A DNA stretch of 64,000 nt from Prostheceraeus crozeri (lineage: Eukaryota > Platyhelminthes > Polycladida > Euryleptidae), in assembly GCA_907163375.1 (NCBI GenBank), contig CAJQUW010007466.1, positions 300,998 through 364,997 of the forward strand. The letters run 5' to 3'. Under the pieces are notes generated by a model, which saw nothing but the letters and a program-made list of their open reading frames with translations, was not told the DNA's origin and searched no databases. Shown here one piece after another: positions 23,641 through 35,678 of the stretch. How positions within the stretch are numbered: position 1 is the first letter of the stretch; each line of letters opens with the position of its first letter. The position numbers were made by a program, and so were the translations under genes.

Positions 23641-26090
23641 TCATTGACTGCTTTAATCACAATGCACTCATCACTTACCATCGTAGGACAATCATTGCAC
23701 CTTCAGTGATATATTTAGAAATCTTAATATCTACATATCTTATTCAAAAACTGATAGCTTTCAGAATTCTGATCATGTTTCGATGTAGCATCTCTATATC
23801 ACAATGTCTTTATGATGACTTGAAACACTGCTTTACGTTCTGTTATCTAGAAACCCATGATTATTCATTCACTTGCTTCAATATTTGATTATCAGTATTA
23901 CCATGAGTGAACTCAAATCTATAATAATCATCACACATTCAATTAAGAATACAGCTATATGTATTTCATGTAATGAACCCGTTCAAGTCACTATCCAAAT
24001 TGACAACCAGCTATTATAAGACATGCAAAGTACGTAGGCCTATGTTGCCTAATTCGGTGATGTGAAATGTCAAAGTAAAAATTCGAAATCAAGAATTAGT
24101 CTATACAAATGGTGATTATTAATAGTTGAAATTAAATGATTGATGTCATCAAGTAGTTGCAATTAATTGATTGCTTAGCCAAAATTAGCTGCAATAAAAT
24201 TTTGATAACCCTGCTTCCCATGTTCACGCTCTAACTCGCTCTCTCTTCGAACCGCTTTGGTCCGATGCCACTTCTCCCTCCTCGATCCTGACATGACCAT
24301 CTGGACAGAAGACTCCACTTTATTGGACCGTTCGAACCAGGTAGATAGGATGTTTCCATAACTTGCTCCTCATGCTCATCCATTTGCTCTCTTTTCTTTC
24401 ATGCTGGAGTGCACTGTTCACAATGTCCGCGTCCGACCTCTATCCGGTCCTCTTTTTAGTTCACTATTTTTCTTCGATATCAGTGTTATTACACTAGTCT
24501 ATTCAAATATCAGTGCTGGTGATACCGTAGATGCGCTCGCTAAAACCGGCAGTCAGTATCTCCTAGTGTCTGTCTTATCTATGAAGTTCTCCATTCCTTG
24601 TCCCCTGTTCCATTACTTAATTACGGTGCATAATGTCTTATTGCTTGAATATTATATTGAAAAAGCTGTAGGTCACTCAAAGCACTGGACTGCATTCTGC
24701 TCTTTATATACAGGAATTTATTTAATGAGAAAGGAGTCGTGTATGCAAAATGCAGATGCAAAATAATGCCATCAAAACATGCTAGATATGATAAGACTGC
24801 ATTTTTGAGGAACTTTTCTTTGATGAGGCATAAGCTGCAGGTTTGTGGCCATAAGAGGAATTCCATCGGAGGGGTTCCAGCTGAGACTGCTATACCTTAT
24901 CAATTTCTACCATTATCACATGACAGTAGCTCTATTGCACCATTGACAATGATATTAGCTGGAGATAAGTGAGATAAATATATGCGCACATTTAAGTAAA
25001 CTGCATAAAACAGATGCGGATTGATAGCAAATGAATTGAATCTGTGTGTATAATCTACATAACCCTATCAAGTCATCTCTCAGCCATTTTATTGCACAAC
25101 AAAAACAACTAATAAACCAGGAACTACGACATAATCTCCATTCAGATTAAAGGGAGTAATCGTAAACAAACTTTGATCGGTCACCATGGACACAGCCTGC
25201 TTCAAGGTTAATCTCATAATATATCGTTTTGCAGATCACTGCAGTGTGTGAGCATAATAGATACGACATCCACGTGAAAGCAGTGCTAAATGCGTAATAA
25301 TTCAGAACAAAATTAGAAACGCTACAATCAGCATGAGGGATGGGGCGTCATGTGCTAGCATTGAATCCAAGCGTACAATAGCAGTTGGCAATCCTGGTAA
25401 TAGCATGTGACACGAAGATTGAAACATCTGTAATTCACCATAATCATACTCATTACTTAAATAATTCTAGCCTCTGAATAATATCTCTACTATTGAAATT
25501 TTATTATGCATTACCGTACAAATAGGAAACTTGCTAAGGTGCTACAATCTTAACCTAAGTATGAGAGTTTACTGAAGAGAAAATTGATCCATCGTTTTTT
25601 GAGATCAACGTTTCTGCACATAGTATAAGGTAAATTCCGTTAAATGGCGTGTTTGATGAAGTCAAAATGATCACCAAGAAACTTCAAGCAGTTTCTTGTA
25701 GTTCTACTGAATCTGGTCGAGTTGCTAAAATTGAAGTCATCTGAAGTGGACAGGAATTAAATCCGAAATGAAAGTTCCCAACTCAACCAAAAAAGCATGT
25801 CCATGTCAGCACCCAAGTCGCCATTTTAATCATGTCAAGTCCAAAATGAAGTAGTGACGGCAGAATTCAATTTTCTAGAGGAGTGATTCGGGTTCTTGGT
25901 AGGCATATTCTACCACGATGTTGAAGCTATAGGTTAACCAACATTCCGTGACAATTCCGATTACTTTGACGATTCAATGATGCGATTAGGCATATCAAAA
26001 TAATTATATGCATGCACCGATCTTAATAAATAAGAAAGAAATACATGTACAGTAAGTTGATGATGAAATTATAAATAAGCATCTCATGAT
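23641..26090. other. No supported gene
   Basis: AT-rich. The longest frames (24401-24766 and 24739-24972, both +) overlap in different frames and show no recognised domain. They are left uncalled. Confidence 0.4.
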
Positions 26091-27035
26091 CCGATGAGTA
26101 TTGTTGATGACGGAGACTTAACTTGCGGCCAGCTCGAGTCAAGAATGTCAGAAGTACCCTTCTCGATCGCCTCCTTGTTCACCCTCCATACCAAACAATT
26201 TGAAACCGCATCCACTGCCTCAACGAGAATTGCTAAGGTCCGACTACCATCAGTTCCAGTGTCGCCTCACTGGTGGAATGGTGGACTTTGCTCCAATTCA
26301 CGTTAGGAGGATTGCAAAACATGCGGCAGGAACCACTACTCGAATGATATGATGAAGCTTCCGCAAATACCTTACACGGCGCTACAATGGTGTAACCCTG
26401 ACAAGACACGACAGAGGTTCACTTCACACCGCAATACAACCACTAGCTGTTCGAGAAGAAAACTTTATAGTATCTCACATTGCTTTGCACAACTGTTTCA
26501 GGATAATGACGAGTTCTTAGCTGCTTGCTTATGAGGTTAAGCCAGTAGTGAATGTCGAATGCCCTTGATGCAGTTTGACAGTTGACTACAGCAACAATGT
26601 TCTTAGCGACGCATTAATCTGAGGCATGAATGACCCGAATATACCACTTGAGATTCATGGCAAACAGAGCCAATCCAGAACTCCGAAGAAAACTTTCGCT
26701 ACATCGAAGTGAAAGAGAGTGGCAAGTGCTCTACCAGTCACTGGCTACACATCGACAACGTGTCGTCACCAGCTTTTACCGCAGGGAACGTAGTCCAACC
26801 CCTTTTGCTGGAAAAAGCGGGATCCTGCAAATATTGTGGACGGAGAGAAGACCATGGAATTCGTCGCCGTGACCGCGAGGGTTCGTGATCTGCCTTCAAT
26901 CATGTCTGTGGTCGATGTCATATTCGTGACCACTTCAGTAAGGTATGTCGCCGTGATAGAAAAAAACCAAATCAGCGCAAAGATAGCGAGGACGCTGTTT
27001 TTGAATCCCTGTGGAATTCATGCTTTTAGATAAGA
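26090..27035 (+). pseudogene. Retroelement gag-like relic with zinc knuckles, fossil
   Basis: A GC-richer stretch whose plus strand ends with two CCHC-like knuckle remnants (CKYCGRREDHG near 26826 and CGRCHIRDHFSKVC near 26908) followed by basic residues. This arrangement is usual at the end of gag in Gypsy-type LTR elements. No LTRs, protease or polymerase were seen nearby. It is broken in several places and old. It could instead come from another zinc-knuckle retroelement. Confidence 0.4.
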
Positions 27036-27206
27036 AGCAGCGTTTGCACATTAGTTTCTGAACATTCCATAAGTTCAAAAGTTCGAATGTTTGAAGTATA
27101 TAAATATACAAAATAAGCTTCACTGTGTGCCGTAATATGCAAAAAAGCTACAGAGTTGCGACTGTGTTAAGGATTCCCCACCCTAGCTTGCCATTAATTA
27201 TGGCTC

Positions 27207-27230
27207 CGTGGGGGGGGGGGGGTGGGGAGA
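27207..27230. repeat. Poly-G tract
   Basis: A run of about 14 G followed by TGGGG. A potential length-variable site. Confidence 0.8.
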
Positions 27231-27456
27231 TAAGTATAAAAATGAAATGTCGCCTTTCCTACTAATGGTTGTGCATTTTACATTTCCTAATGCAGCAACG
27301 TCATCCATGCTAAGTGACATTAACATCAACAAACATCAAGCACATGCATATGAAGTGCATCCACATACGAATTATAATAAGTCTCAAAAAAGCTTTCATT
27401 CAGGTTATAGTACAACTCAATGATGATTTATATCAAAACAAAACTGCTAAACTTAC

Positions 27457-27630
27457 GCTGAAGCTCCAAGTAGGAATGAACATGCATGCGTGACAACCAG
27501 CAGCGAGAATTGATCGTAATAAATGTTGATAAGCTTGTTGGCTTCTTTCCACAGTTCAGACTTGCGAAGACTGAATGTATTTTCCTGAGGTATTGGTGAG
27601 CACATTTTTGAGTAGGCGCTCATTGCACGT
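27457..27630 (-). CDS. BNIP3: BNIP3-like exon 3
   Basis: Acceptor TATGCTTTCAG and donor GTAAGT bound 174 bases. The one leading base completes the Ser codon left by exon 2. It codes RAMSAYSKM, a polar linker with PIPQENTFSLRKSELW, and the start of the membrane helix. Two bases (GC) remain for the next exon. Confidence 0.78.
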
Positions 27631-30600
27631 CTGAAAGCATACGCATTAATGAAATATCAAAGAAAAACAGATGGAAAATTCAGAAGGTCGGAAGCAGTGG
27701 CACAGTTCCATTAGCAATAAGGACATAATAATTATTATAACTTATCAGCTACATCGATGCATACTAAGCTTTCAATTTCGGCTGGAGAGTGTTCCACAGG
27801 GAAAAACAAAACCCAGACATGAAAGATGGCATTTGAAAATATTTACATCGAAGAAGGGTATCACAGGATATTCGGTATCAGTCGATAATCGATCTGTCTT
27901 AGTTCATTGTTAGCATCAATTGTTAATTATAGTTGCGAAATGAATGCAATGATGAATAAACACATTGCCTATTTGCTTGTACGAATGTACCGGTATATTT
28001 GCACAACATCCATAGATAAAGGTGAAATATGATTTTCTAATAAATCCAACCTCAGAAGTTTTAAATTATCTAACTTTTAAAGCCATACTAAAATGCTATA
28101 AGCAACAAAAACTTTGAAAAATAATTACTGACGGACAGCTTGACATGTATTCATCTACGGTATACCGAATTGTAGATGAGTGACTTTAAATTATTGAGAC
28201 TCACATGAGAGAAGATGATTATAACATATCCATTTTCTAAAATTCGTTGTAGTAAAGTAGCAATTATTTGACAAAAATTTGAGTCTCTCCGATTGCCATG
28301 TCACGTGATTACCGCTGATTATCATAGATATACAAACGTGCGTGCAACGAGTCATTACAGACGGTCATTTTTTGGAAATTGTATTGAATGTTTTGAACAG
28401 GATTTACACCCAAACGAATTTTGTTTGAAGAAACACTTACTAATGCTTCTAATGACTTCTAAGCTCCATATGGCAATGAAACTCTTTCTCGTTTGACCAC
28501 TCTCCGCAAGCCAAGACGCCATCCGCGTCCGGTGAGTCTGCTGAGCAGTTAGTCAAGCAAAATCAGAGTCTATAGTGAAATGTGGCGTTTATGACGAGTT
28601 TATAAGGAGAGCCATTTTCAATTTGGAATATTGAACAATTAACACGAGGTTGGCATGGACTTGTTTGTCCAGGAAAAACTGCAACACTGCTACTTCATCA
28701 CGCCTTGGACGCAATTTGCCTCGCGAAAATGGCGACATCTCAATCAGGAATCGTTAAAGACTATTTAGGAAGAAATTGTCATCATTTATGTTTAGGACAG
28801 GCAGGTGCGACGAAAGATTTTTTATTTTTTGTCATGTTTTTAGCAAAATGTATTCATGTCAAAAAGTCATTCTTGGAAATCATATATTAGAAAAATACAT
28901 TTTCATAAATTTCTAAAGTTAGTCAGACTTTAATTTTCGAAAGCTTTACTATGCTAAACAAATCCTGTCGTGCTATCGATTGATGAAAGAAAAAAGTATC
29001 AAACAAGCTAATAATGATTCAGTGCTAAACTTACGAAGTGTTCACTTCAGGACGACTTGACCAATCCCAAATCCAATCGGTACATTGCTTATTCAAATCA
29101 GTAACAGATGAATTGCTTCCTTGCACACTTGGCGGAGTATTATTTCCAGACAGGCTTCTGGATGAAGACCCTTCCCTTTGAGCTTCTTTCAATAATGCCT
29201 CTAATAAGTTTGGATCGTTCGAAGAATCAAAACTTGCACTGATCGGTTTAGGGTTCACTTCAACCCATGAATCTGAAACTGAAGACGGTTGCTGCATGAA
29301 TTACATAAGAGAACATCTGGTGCGTCGAATATTATCACTGCAGGCATGCAATATATCAGATTAGTAGAAAATTCGAGCGCCATCAATTGTCTCGATGCGA
29401 ATATGTCAACGCCAGTGTTTTTAGCTGGACACTGTTGAACTTCAGCCCACACTTCTCTCCACAAGATAGTAAAAAAAAATTAAGATACGATGAGAGCAAA
29501 CTCTGCTTCCAGAAATCTATTTTGGCGAAGTTCTTGTCCCTTCAGAATTGATTACGCGTCGTCGGCAAAGTAATGAAGTACGTGGGAAAAGCAAATTGCA
29601 AGGATCAGGGCTGCCACTCTTATCAAAAATAAAAACCGGTAAGTCAAATCGGAATGGGCCCCCCGGAATTGCGTAGTTGTGGGCCCCTCAAAGTAAGAAA
29701 TATACGATCATTCGATATCACGAAACCCGGCAAGTTTTGAAATTGTTCAAGCAGAAGTTGGGTCTATTCTAATAAAGATGCTTCTGAATCTTCACAGTTA
29801 GCAAATAAAAGTATAAAATTATTACTGATGCTTATTCAATCATCAGTTTCAACAAGGTGCACTAGAATACATGTACATGACTCAAACAGCTACTACTTTC
29901 GGAAGTGCCGTTTTCGAAGGTTAGACAGAGTGTACTACAAATACCCCTCTACCTGCCCCTAATGCAAAATCAGCATGTTATTGAAAGATTGACCATTTCA
30001 GCTCGATATAAAGACTGCATATTATCGAATAATCTACATGTAGGCCTATGGATGATTTTACTTAACTATTTCAAAGACAACCTTCTTCATTTCGTTCAAA
30101 CATTTTACATTCAAATTTATTATACACTATTCTCGTGCAGCTTTGTCATTTCCTATTAATGTGCCATGACGTCACACGGTGCAAGATACCGTCTTTATTG
30201 TGATGAATTTTGATGAAATCACTAGGAAATTGCTGTTCAGTTGTTCGATGTTTGGAAGACTGTTTCAGCAGAGCGGTTTGGTCACAGCAAATATCTTCAT
30301 ACGAAATCCATGGTCAGCGCGGTCTAAATGCTTGTGCAGGCATTTCCGTAAAGCATTTTCTTTGGGAGAGGCATTATTCTTTCGTATAAAATATACCGAA
30401 TGTCATGAAGGATAGGAATATCTTCATGCAGGATGGAATGCCAGCGCACTACTACAGACCATCGTAAAAATTATTTAAGCACCAATTTTCCTCAATCTTG
30501 GATTGACCATCATGGGAGTCTTTGGAATGGCTTCCTATACCACCAGATTCAATGCCTTGTGACTTTTTTCTTTTGGGTGCGTTTAAGAAATGGTGCATCA

Positions 30601-33600
30601 GAGTTATCCTATGCATTTGGATGAACTAGAAAACAAAGATTTGCACCGTTTTCTGCAGATCAACGAGCGATTGCGTGGAGATATGCTCTTGCGATGTTGC
30701 CCGAAGAATTAGATTGCGTTCGGGCTAATGGTGAGCAAGTAGAAAACAAACGTTATAGTGGCACTCGTGCTAAGAACTGTTTTCCTTTGAATCATAATTA
30801 ACTTTAAGAAATTAATCATTGAGCCGCTAATTGCTACTGTATCAACAACTTTGAAATGATCACTGAGAATCCGCCACGTTACATAAGCAAAATAATTTTG
30901 AATCAATGTCAAACAATAAATTCACGACTAAAAACTATCACATTTTCTCAATATGAGAAAACGGAGTTCTATATTGCGCCCAAATATTGCACATTAAGAA
31001 GCCATGCAACTTAATACACTATTTAATCTGAAATGAGATGAGAGTAACGTTAGATACAATCCATTACGGGAAATACTAACGTTTCTGGATTATTAGCCGT
31101 CATCAGTGCAATATGCCTGCAAAGAATCAGTAACTCACATGCAAACTAATCATCATCCGAAATACAGACATCTACAATTAATGAAATACATACAGTTCAA
31201 ATCTCATTCTGAGTTCGTTTCCAAATTTGAAATTTTCAAACACCAATGCAAATAGCTAATTCGTGTTTGCACTTCATGCACGAAGGTGAGCTGCCGGATT
31301 TCCAAGCACATCCACCTATCGATGGTCTGACCCTTCGCAGTCTCAAAAGGGCCCCATCACCATCTGGAAGGGGCTCTTTCACAAGCTCAAAAGGGCCTCT
31401 CGCGATTTTAAAGTGCCACTGCATAATCTTAGAGGGTCAACTCGCAATATCAAAAGGGCCCTCCATAATCTAAAAGAGTTCAAAATTCAAATTATTTGGT
31501 CCTTGGCAAAACATTTTCTCACTACTAAGTTTATTCTAAAAAACCGGAAGAGTGGCAGCCCTGAAGGATAATATTCGGAAAAAACCTTATTGTATCAATG
31601 CGATCATGAGCTACCAGTCGAGTTTACACAAATAGCAAATGGATGAACTATACTCATTGACAAAATTTTTGAAACATTTACTTCTTTAACTTTTTTAATT
31701 TTTGACTGGTATATATACATGCATGTATGATACCTTGATAATTTAGTCACAATCTCCACCAAGTCGCTAGCACAGAAAAACAACGCATGTAGCAGATTCA
31801 ACTTTAATAGCGCGTGTGCCCCCCTCTAGCTCCAATACATTCAGTAATCCGAGATGGCATGGATCCACAAAGTTTCTGAATGAAGGATGTTACAAGGAGA
31901 AGTCACTGCTCTGTCAGTCTTTCTGAGAGAATCTTCAGGGACACTGGTGGAAGTGAATCGTGGTCTCTCACTCGCCGCCCAAGCTCGTCCCAGACTTGTT
32001 CAATGGGTGACAAGTCAGGTGAGTGTGCAGGCCAGTCAAGGGTTTGAATGTTCAATTTCCTAACAGTGGCAATGACAGCCGAGGAGCGATGTGGTCTTGC
32101 GTTGTCGTCTTGGAAGACGAGATCCTCAACCCTGACCACTAGGGCAACAACAGGAAGCACAATTTCATTGAGATACCTCTCTCCAGTCAACGTGCCTTTG
32201 ATGATGACTGCTGTCGTTCGTCCGCCATGCCAAATGCCACCCCACAGCATAACACTTCCACCACCATATCTGTCGTGTTCTTTAATACAGCATGGGGAAA
32301 GCGTTCACCTGGAAGACGATGCACTCTGACACGACCGTCATTGAAATCCAGAGTGAATCTCGATTCATCGGTCCACAAGACTTTCTGCCAGTGATGGTCA
32401 TTCCATGAGCGATGGGCATCACACCAGGCAACTCTGCAACTTCTGCGGTGCTCAAAACTCAATGGAATTAGGACAGCTGGTCGTAGCGATTGAATTCCAG
32501 CTTCTCGCAATCTTCGGTAAGCCGTTCGAACGCTAGTCTATATTTGAGGCACTCTTCCAGTGTACAACTAGCTTTGGGACTGACACAAATATATTCCTCT
32601 TTGCAGCTAAACCTAGACGTGCGTCTGTCCTTCCTGCAGACTTTCTTGGTCGACCAGATCCCATCTTCTTTTTAACATCTCCTTCTGCTTTCCATCGACA
32701 CCACTACCTCCAAACAACGACTCTCGATAGTTGCAGCTCTTCGGCAACACTCGCACAACTTCTACCACAACAAATCATTCCAATAGCCATACCTCTGGTA
32801 AACTGATCGTGTGCCATTTTATTTTACAAAAGCTGGATTTCAGTTCCTGTTTATATTCAATTTGTAAAAGCAATTGTGACAGTTGTATCGATATCAAAAT
32901 TTGAAATTTGACCACCATAAATCTTTCTCCATTCTATAATGTGTTGAATGGTAATACATAGAAAGCGAGATATTGCATCATACCTGAGAAAAAAATGAAA
33001 CAAACTTTAATTCAAGCCAATGATAGTTTGTTTCATTAATTATGTCAATGAGTATATGATGTGACAAAGTGAATTTCATGCATGCAGATGCAAGAAGCAA
33101 ATATTTTCATGCTTTGTTTGTTATTCACCCAGTAAACAATCAATTGGTGAATGAGGTTTCATTATGACGAATAAGAGAGTCCAGTAAGCTGGAAAAGGCG
33201 AATAGCTAGCAATCAGACTAGATTTCTAATGAATTTGAAAGGCGAGATTCAACAATAGCACTAGAATCTTAAAATCTAGTTTTTTCTAGGACCGATACTG
33301 GAATCTTTACATGTGGTGCGCGCACTGAGTGCCACGCCATCGACTCTCGCGGGCCTACCGGTGACGAAAAGCACGAATAGAGCTCGCATATCAAGTTGCC
33401 GCGACACACACTAGCTTGACCTGACGTTGTCAAGGTATGCCTTCTCGGGGTATTCAGTAGGCCAGATACCTCGAACCAAGCAAAAATTGTAGCATTCTAT
33501 TGGAGTCGAGACGTTAGACAATTGCGCATGTATGTGCATACATCAATGATCGTGAATATGCAACGACTGGGGAACAGCATTTTCTACGTTGAAATTAGAC

Positions 33601-33965
33601 TCTACTGCGAAAGCATAGGATTCTGATCCTCTTTTTACGGATCGCAAAAAATTGAACAATCTGAAATAATAGCGACTTTTGAGGGTAGGCTATACCGTAG
33701 GATGGGGTGACTGGACAAAATAGAATTCTGTGCAATGCACCACACTACCACTTTCAAGTTTTTGAGCGATCGATCTTTGTGAAATATGGTATTATGATAC
33801 GCAAGCTAAAATTTCATGGCATTTGAGAATCTTGTAATGTTTAATTTATCATTAAAAATTTAATTTTAATTCACATTCTCCTCCAACCTGAAATTGAACT
33901 TTAAAAATGGTACCGCTACTTAACACGTCACAGTAACATAATATGTAATCACATATATCAATATG

Positions 33966-34053
<88 letters not shown>

Positions 34054-35678
34054 ATATGTAGTACACTTCCATCTGTTGCATTAGTCAAAATAATTGTTCA
34101 AAGTATTGTAAAATGCCTGTCAATAGTCACCCCACCGACATTGGGCAAAATAGGGTGACTTTGAACAGTACAGTTATGTCGGCTCATGTAACTAATATTA
34201 TAAGCATCAATTTTGTCTTCTATCAAGACATTAGGCATTCACTAAAGCTGTTTTAAGACATTCCTTGTCACAGTAAAAATGATAACAGACCTTTGACATC
34301 CCAGGCTCTACACCTGCTTGCTACGTGGCCTTTCATGCAAATGTTCCTGTCGCTACCTTTAAGTGCGAGATCAAAAGAAAATACGATGTTATGTATGACG
34401 GAACATCCCTATGACTCACTTTTGGACTACACGGTAAAATGCGTGGTTCATGTTGATTTTTTAATAATCGTTTGTTCGATCTCATCAAGTGTCCAGAATC
34501 AGCCCATCCTGGGGTGATTTGGGACAGTGAGGTTTTTAGATAAAATCTGCTATAAGAAATGTATGATGGTAGTAATTCTTCGCAAACGCACATTACTAAC
34601 ACGGATGCAACTCTTGAAATCGATTGTTTGTACTTTCTACTCTAAAACAATACATAATTTGAGGTAAACATAACTGTCCGAAGTCACCTCACTTTATGGT
34701 ATTTCAATAAGTTGTTAATGTCGATGACTGGATAATATGACAAAGTTCTGACTTGGTTTGAACTGGTTTACGTTACAGATTGCCAAAATCCCTGCACTCT
34801 TCAGTTATGGAAGCAAAATTGAGCGCAAGTAAATAAATTTCGCAATAAAAAAATATTGAAAGGCAAATGCATCAGTTATTTGCATCAACTAATCGAAACA
34901 AGTAATTTCATTGAAGCTTTTACATGCATATTTAATCGTAGTCCATGTTCCAGCCCTCATAGTTAACACAACGACAGTTTTGTAAAAAGTCGCTGAAGTA
35001 TTGAGTGCAAAGTTGATGGCGAACATAGCAGGGGCTCATTTGCACCATAGCCCCATAGGAGTGGGAGATCTGGACTTCATGATATTAAATAAAATTATTA
35101 AAGAAATTTTGGAAACCTGATTGATGAGTGAATGAGTGGGTGAGGACATAGATAGGCGTCAGTCAAAGTTTTACGTGTGCAGGAGCAAGTGAAGAAGAGA
35201 AAGATGAAGAAATGCAATGATTGGAAACCCGGATGAAACAGTCTCGTACTGAGTGAGAAGTTCGCAGTAGGATGAAGAAGACGATGATGGGCAGGCGACA
35301 TAGTAGAATTAAGAGGATATATCAATTTGTCAAGAGAAGTTTCTATGTAAAAGTATGTCTTCGGCATTTCAGTCTATGGCGCAACAGAACTGATGAGATG
35401 CATATCGCTAAAAGCACAGCTCCAAATCAGTTCAATCGGTAAATTAAATTGAAGTAACAGATGATCGTCACAAACTCCTACAAATGACTTAACTACGCTG
35501 TAGAAAATTACATGTGCACAGCATTATTGTAAAAACATATGCTGTTTCCCAACATTTGCTGGAAATACGCAACAAAATACAAAAAACTTTCAATCAAAAA
35601 AGTTCACAAGTTGCCTTGTCAATTCATGACAAGCATAAGTTTTTCTCTTACTTTAGTTAACTTACCACTGAAATCCAT
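27457..35678 (-). CDS. BNIP3: BNIP3/NIX-like mitophagy receptor, three exons seen
   Basis: BNIP3 and NIX are tail-anchored outer-mitochondrial-membrane proteins that recruit LC3/GABARAP to mitochondria and so drive mitophagy. Three minus-strand exons join in phase with GT-AG sites: coding bases 35666-35678, 29035-29278 and 27457-27630. The protein starts MDFS, then SDSWVEV (residues 6-12) gives a W-x-x-V LC3-interacting motif. A BH3-like helix with LLEALLKEAQREG lies at about 29-41, a Ser-rich linker follows, and DWIWDWSSRPE at about 72-82 is the family signature. A membrane segment begins near 127 (FSLLVVTHACSFLLGAS) and looks more like the C. elegans DCT-1 tail than the vertebrate one. The last exon, which should finish the helix and the short tail, was not found. 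Expected total length is about 165 residues, against roughly 190-220 in vertebrates. Confidence 0.85.
27631..29034. other. Intron 2 of the BNIP3-like gene
   Basis: Mostly AT-rich. On the opposite strand an ATG at 28729 (AAAATGGCGACATC) opens a short frame with a good initiation context, but no homologue or exon structure could be shown. Confidence 0.5.
29035..29278 (-). CDS. BNIP3: BNIP3-like exon 2
   Basis: Acceptor CCGTCTTCAG and donor GTAAGT bound 244 bases coding from SDSWVEV through DWIWDWSSRPEVNT. An alternative upstream acceptor (TTCATGCAG, exon from 29291) would keep the frame open but does not fit exon 1 in phase. Confidence 0.85.
29606..31563 (+). mobile_element. TIR transposon with AAGGAT target duplication
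   Basis: The left end CAGGGCTGCCACTCTT and right end AAGAGTGGCAGCCCTG form a perfect 16-bp inverted repeat. AAGGAT directly flanks both ends (29600-29605 and 31564-31569). The ends look hAT-like, but the duplication reads as 6 bp, not 8. It lies in the first intron of the BNIP3-like gene. Inside are degraded Tc/mariner-like coding text and a local repeat of (TC)AAAAGGGCC motifs at 31340-31470. Confidence 0.8.
30405..30740 (+). pseudogene. mariner/Tc-like transposase relic
   Basis: A plus-strand frame contains IFMQDGMPAHYYRPS followed by SLEWLPIPPDSMPCDFFLLG. This matches the second Asp region (QDGAPPH) and the WPPRSPDLTPxDFFLWG region of a Tc/mariner-type family. A short downstream piece (LHRFLQINERL) fits the same region's tail. 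Stops and frame changes interrupt it. The piece may be unrelated to the surrounding TIRs, meaning an insertion within an insertion. Confidence 0.6.
31651..33054 (-). mobile_element. Tc1 transposon, full length but inactive
   Basis: Ends read TACTCATTGACA...TGAAACA in inverted orientation (about 26 bp, imperfect) and are flanked by TA on both sides (31649-31650 and 33055-33056), the normal Tc1/mariner target. Length is 1,404 bp, typical for the family. It sits in intron 1 of the BNIP3-like gene, on the same strand as that gene. Confidence 0.88.
31903..32818 (-). pseudogene. Tc1 transposase relic (DD34E)
   Basis: Tc1 transposase binds the TIRs with a bipartite helix-turn-helix and moves the element by cut and paste. 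The frame starts MAHDQFTRGMAIGMICCGR at 32818 with the first helix-turn-helix, then GSGRPRKSAGRTDARL, the GRPR hook. The catalytic domain shows VLWTDESRF (first Asp), VFQDDNARPH (second Asp) and, 34 residues on, SPDLSPIEQVWD (Glu), so all three catalytic residues remain. In-frame stops occur near 32705 and 32555, with frame changes near 32510-32550 and 32190-32250. It cannot make a full protein. Confidence 0.88.
33055..35665. other. Remainder of BNIP3-like intron 1
   Basis: AT-rich sequence with a (TA)n tract. Several scattered motifs resemble GGGGTGACTTGGGACA (about 33695, 34115-34160, 34510 and 34680 in various orientations), suggesting an old repeat family. No gene. Confidence 0.5.
33968..34047. 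repeat. (TA)n microsatellite
   Basis: About 40 uninterrupted TA units, flanked on both sides by ATCAATATGTA-like sequence in inverted orientation (33957-33967 and 34049-34060). Likely unstable in length. Confidence 0.95.
35666..35678 (-). CDS. BNIP3: BNIP3-like exon 1, coding part
   Basis: ATG at 35678 in a fair context (GAGAATGG) codes MDFS and leaves one base before a strong donor (GTAAGT). The start is chosen because its phase fits the exon 2 acceptor exactly and puts the LC3-binding motif close to the N-terminus, as in the family. The 5' UTR lies upstream at higher coordinates. Confidence 0.6.

Noticed and set aside
24401-24972. Two overlapping open frames as a gene
   Set aside because: They are in different frames, without homology, splice context or domain. 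Composition is like the surrounding non-coding sequence.
26180-26220. Candidate last exon of the BNIP3-like gene on the minus strand (GCGFKLFGMEG text after a GAGGCAG acceptor)
   Set aside because: The phase fits, but the acceptor has no pyrimidine tract and the stretch overlaps a retroelement relic on the other strand. A chance match is more likely.
28705-28890. Plus-strand gene starting MATSQSG in the BNIP3-like intron
   Set aside because: Good start context only. No homology, no following exon and strong AT drift after 20 codons.
33852-34088. Open frame of alternating Tyr-Ile on the minus strand
   Set aside because: It is only the translation of the (TA)n microsatellite.
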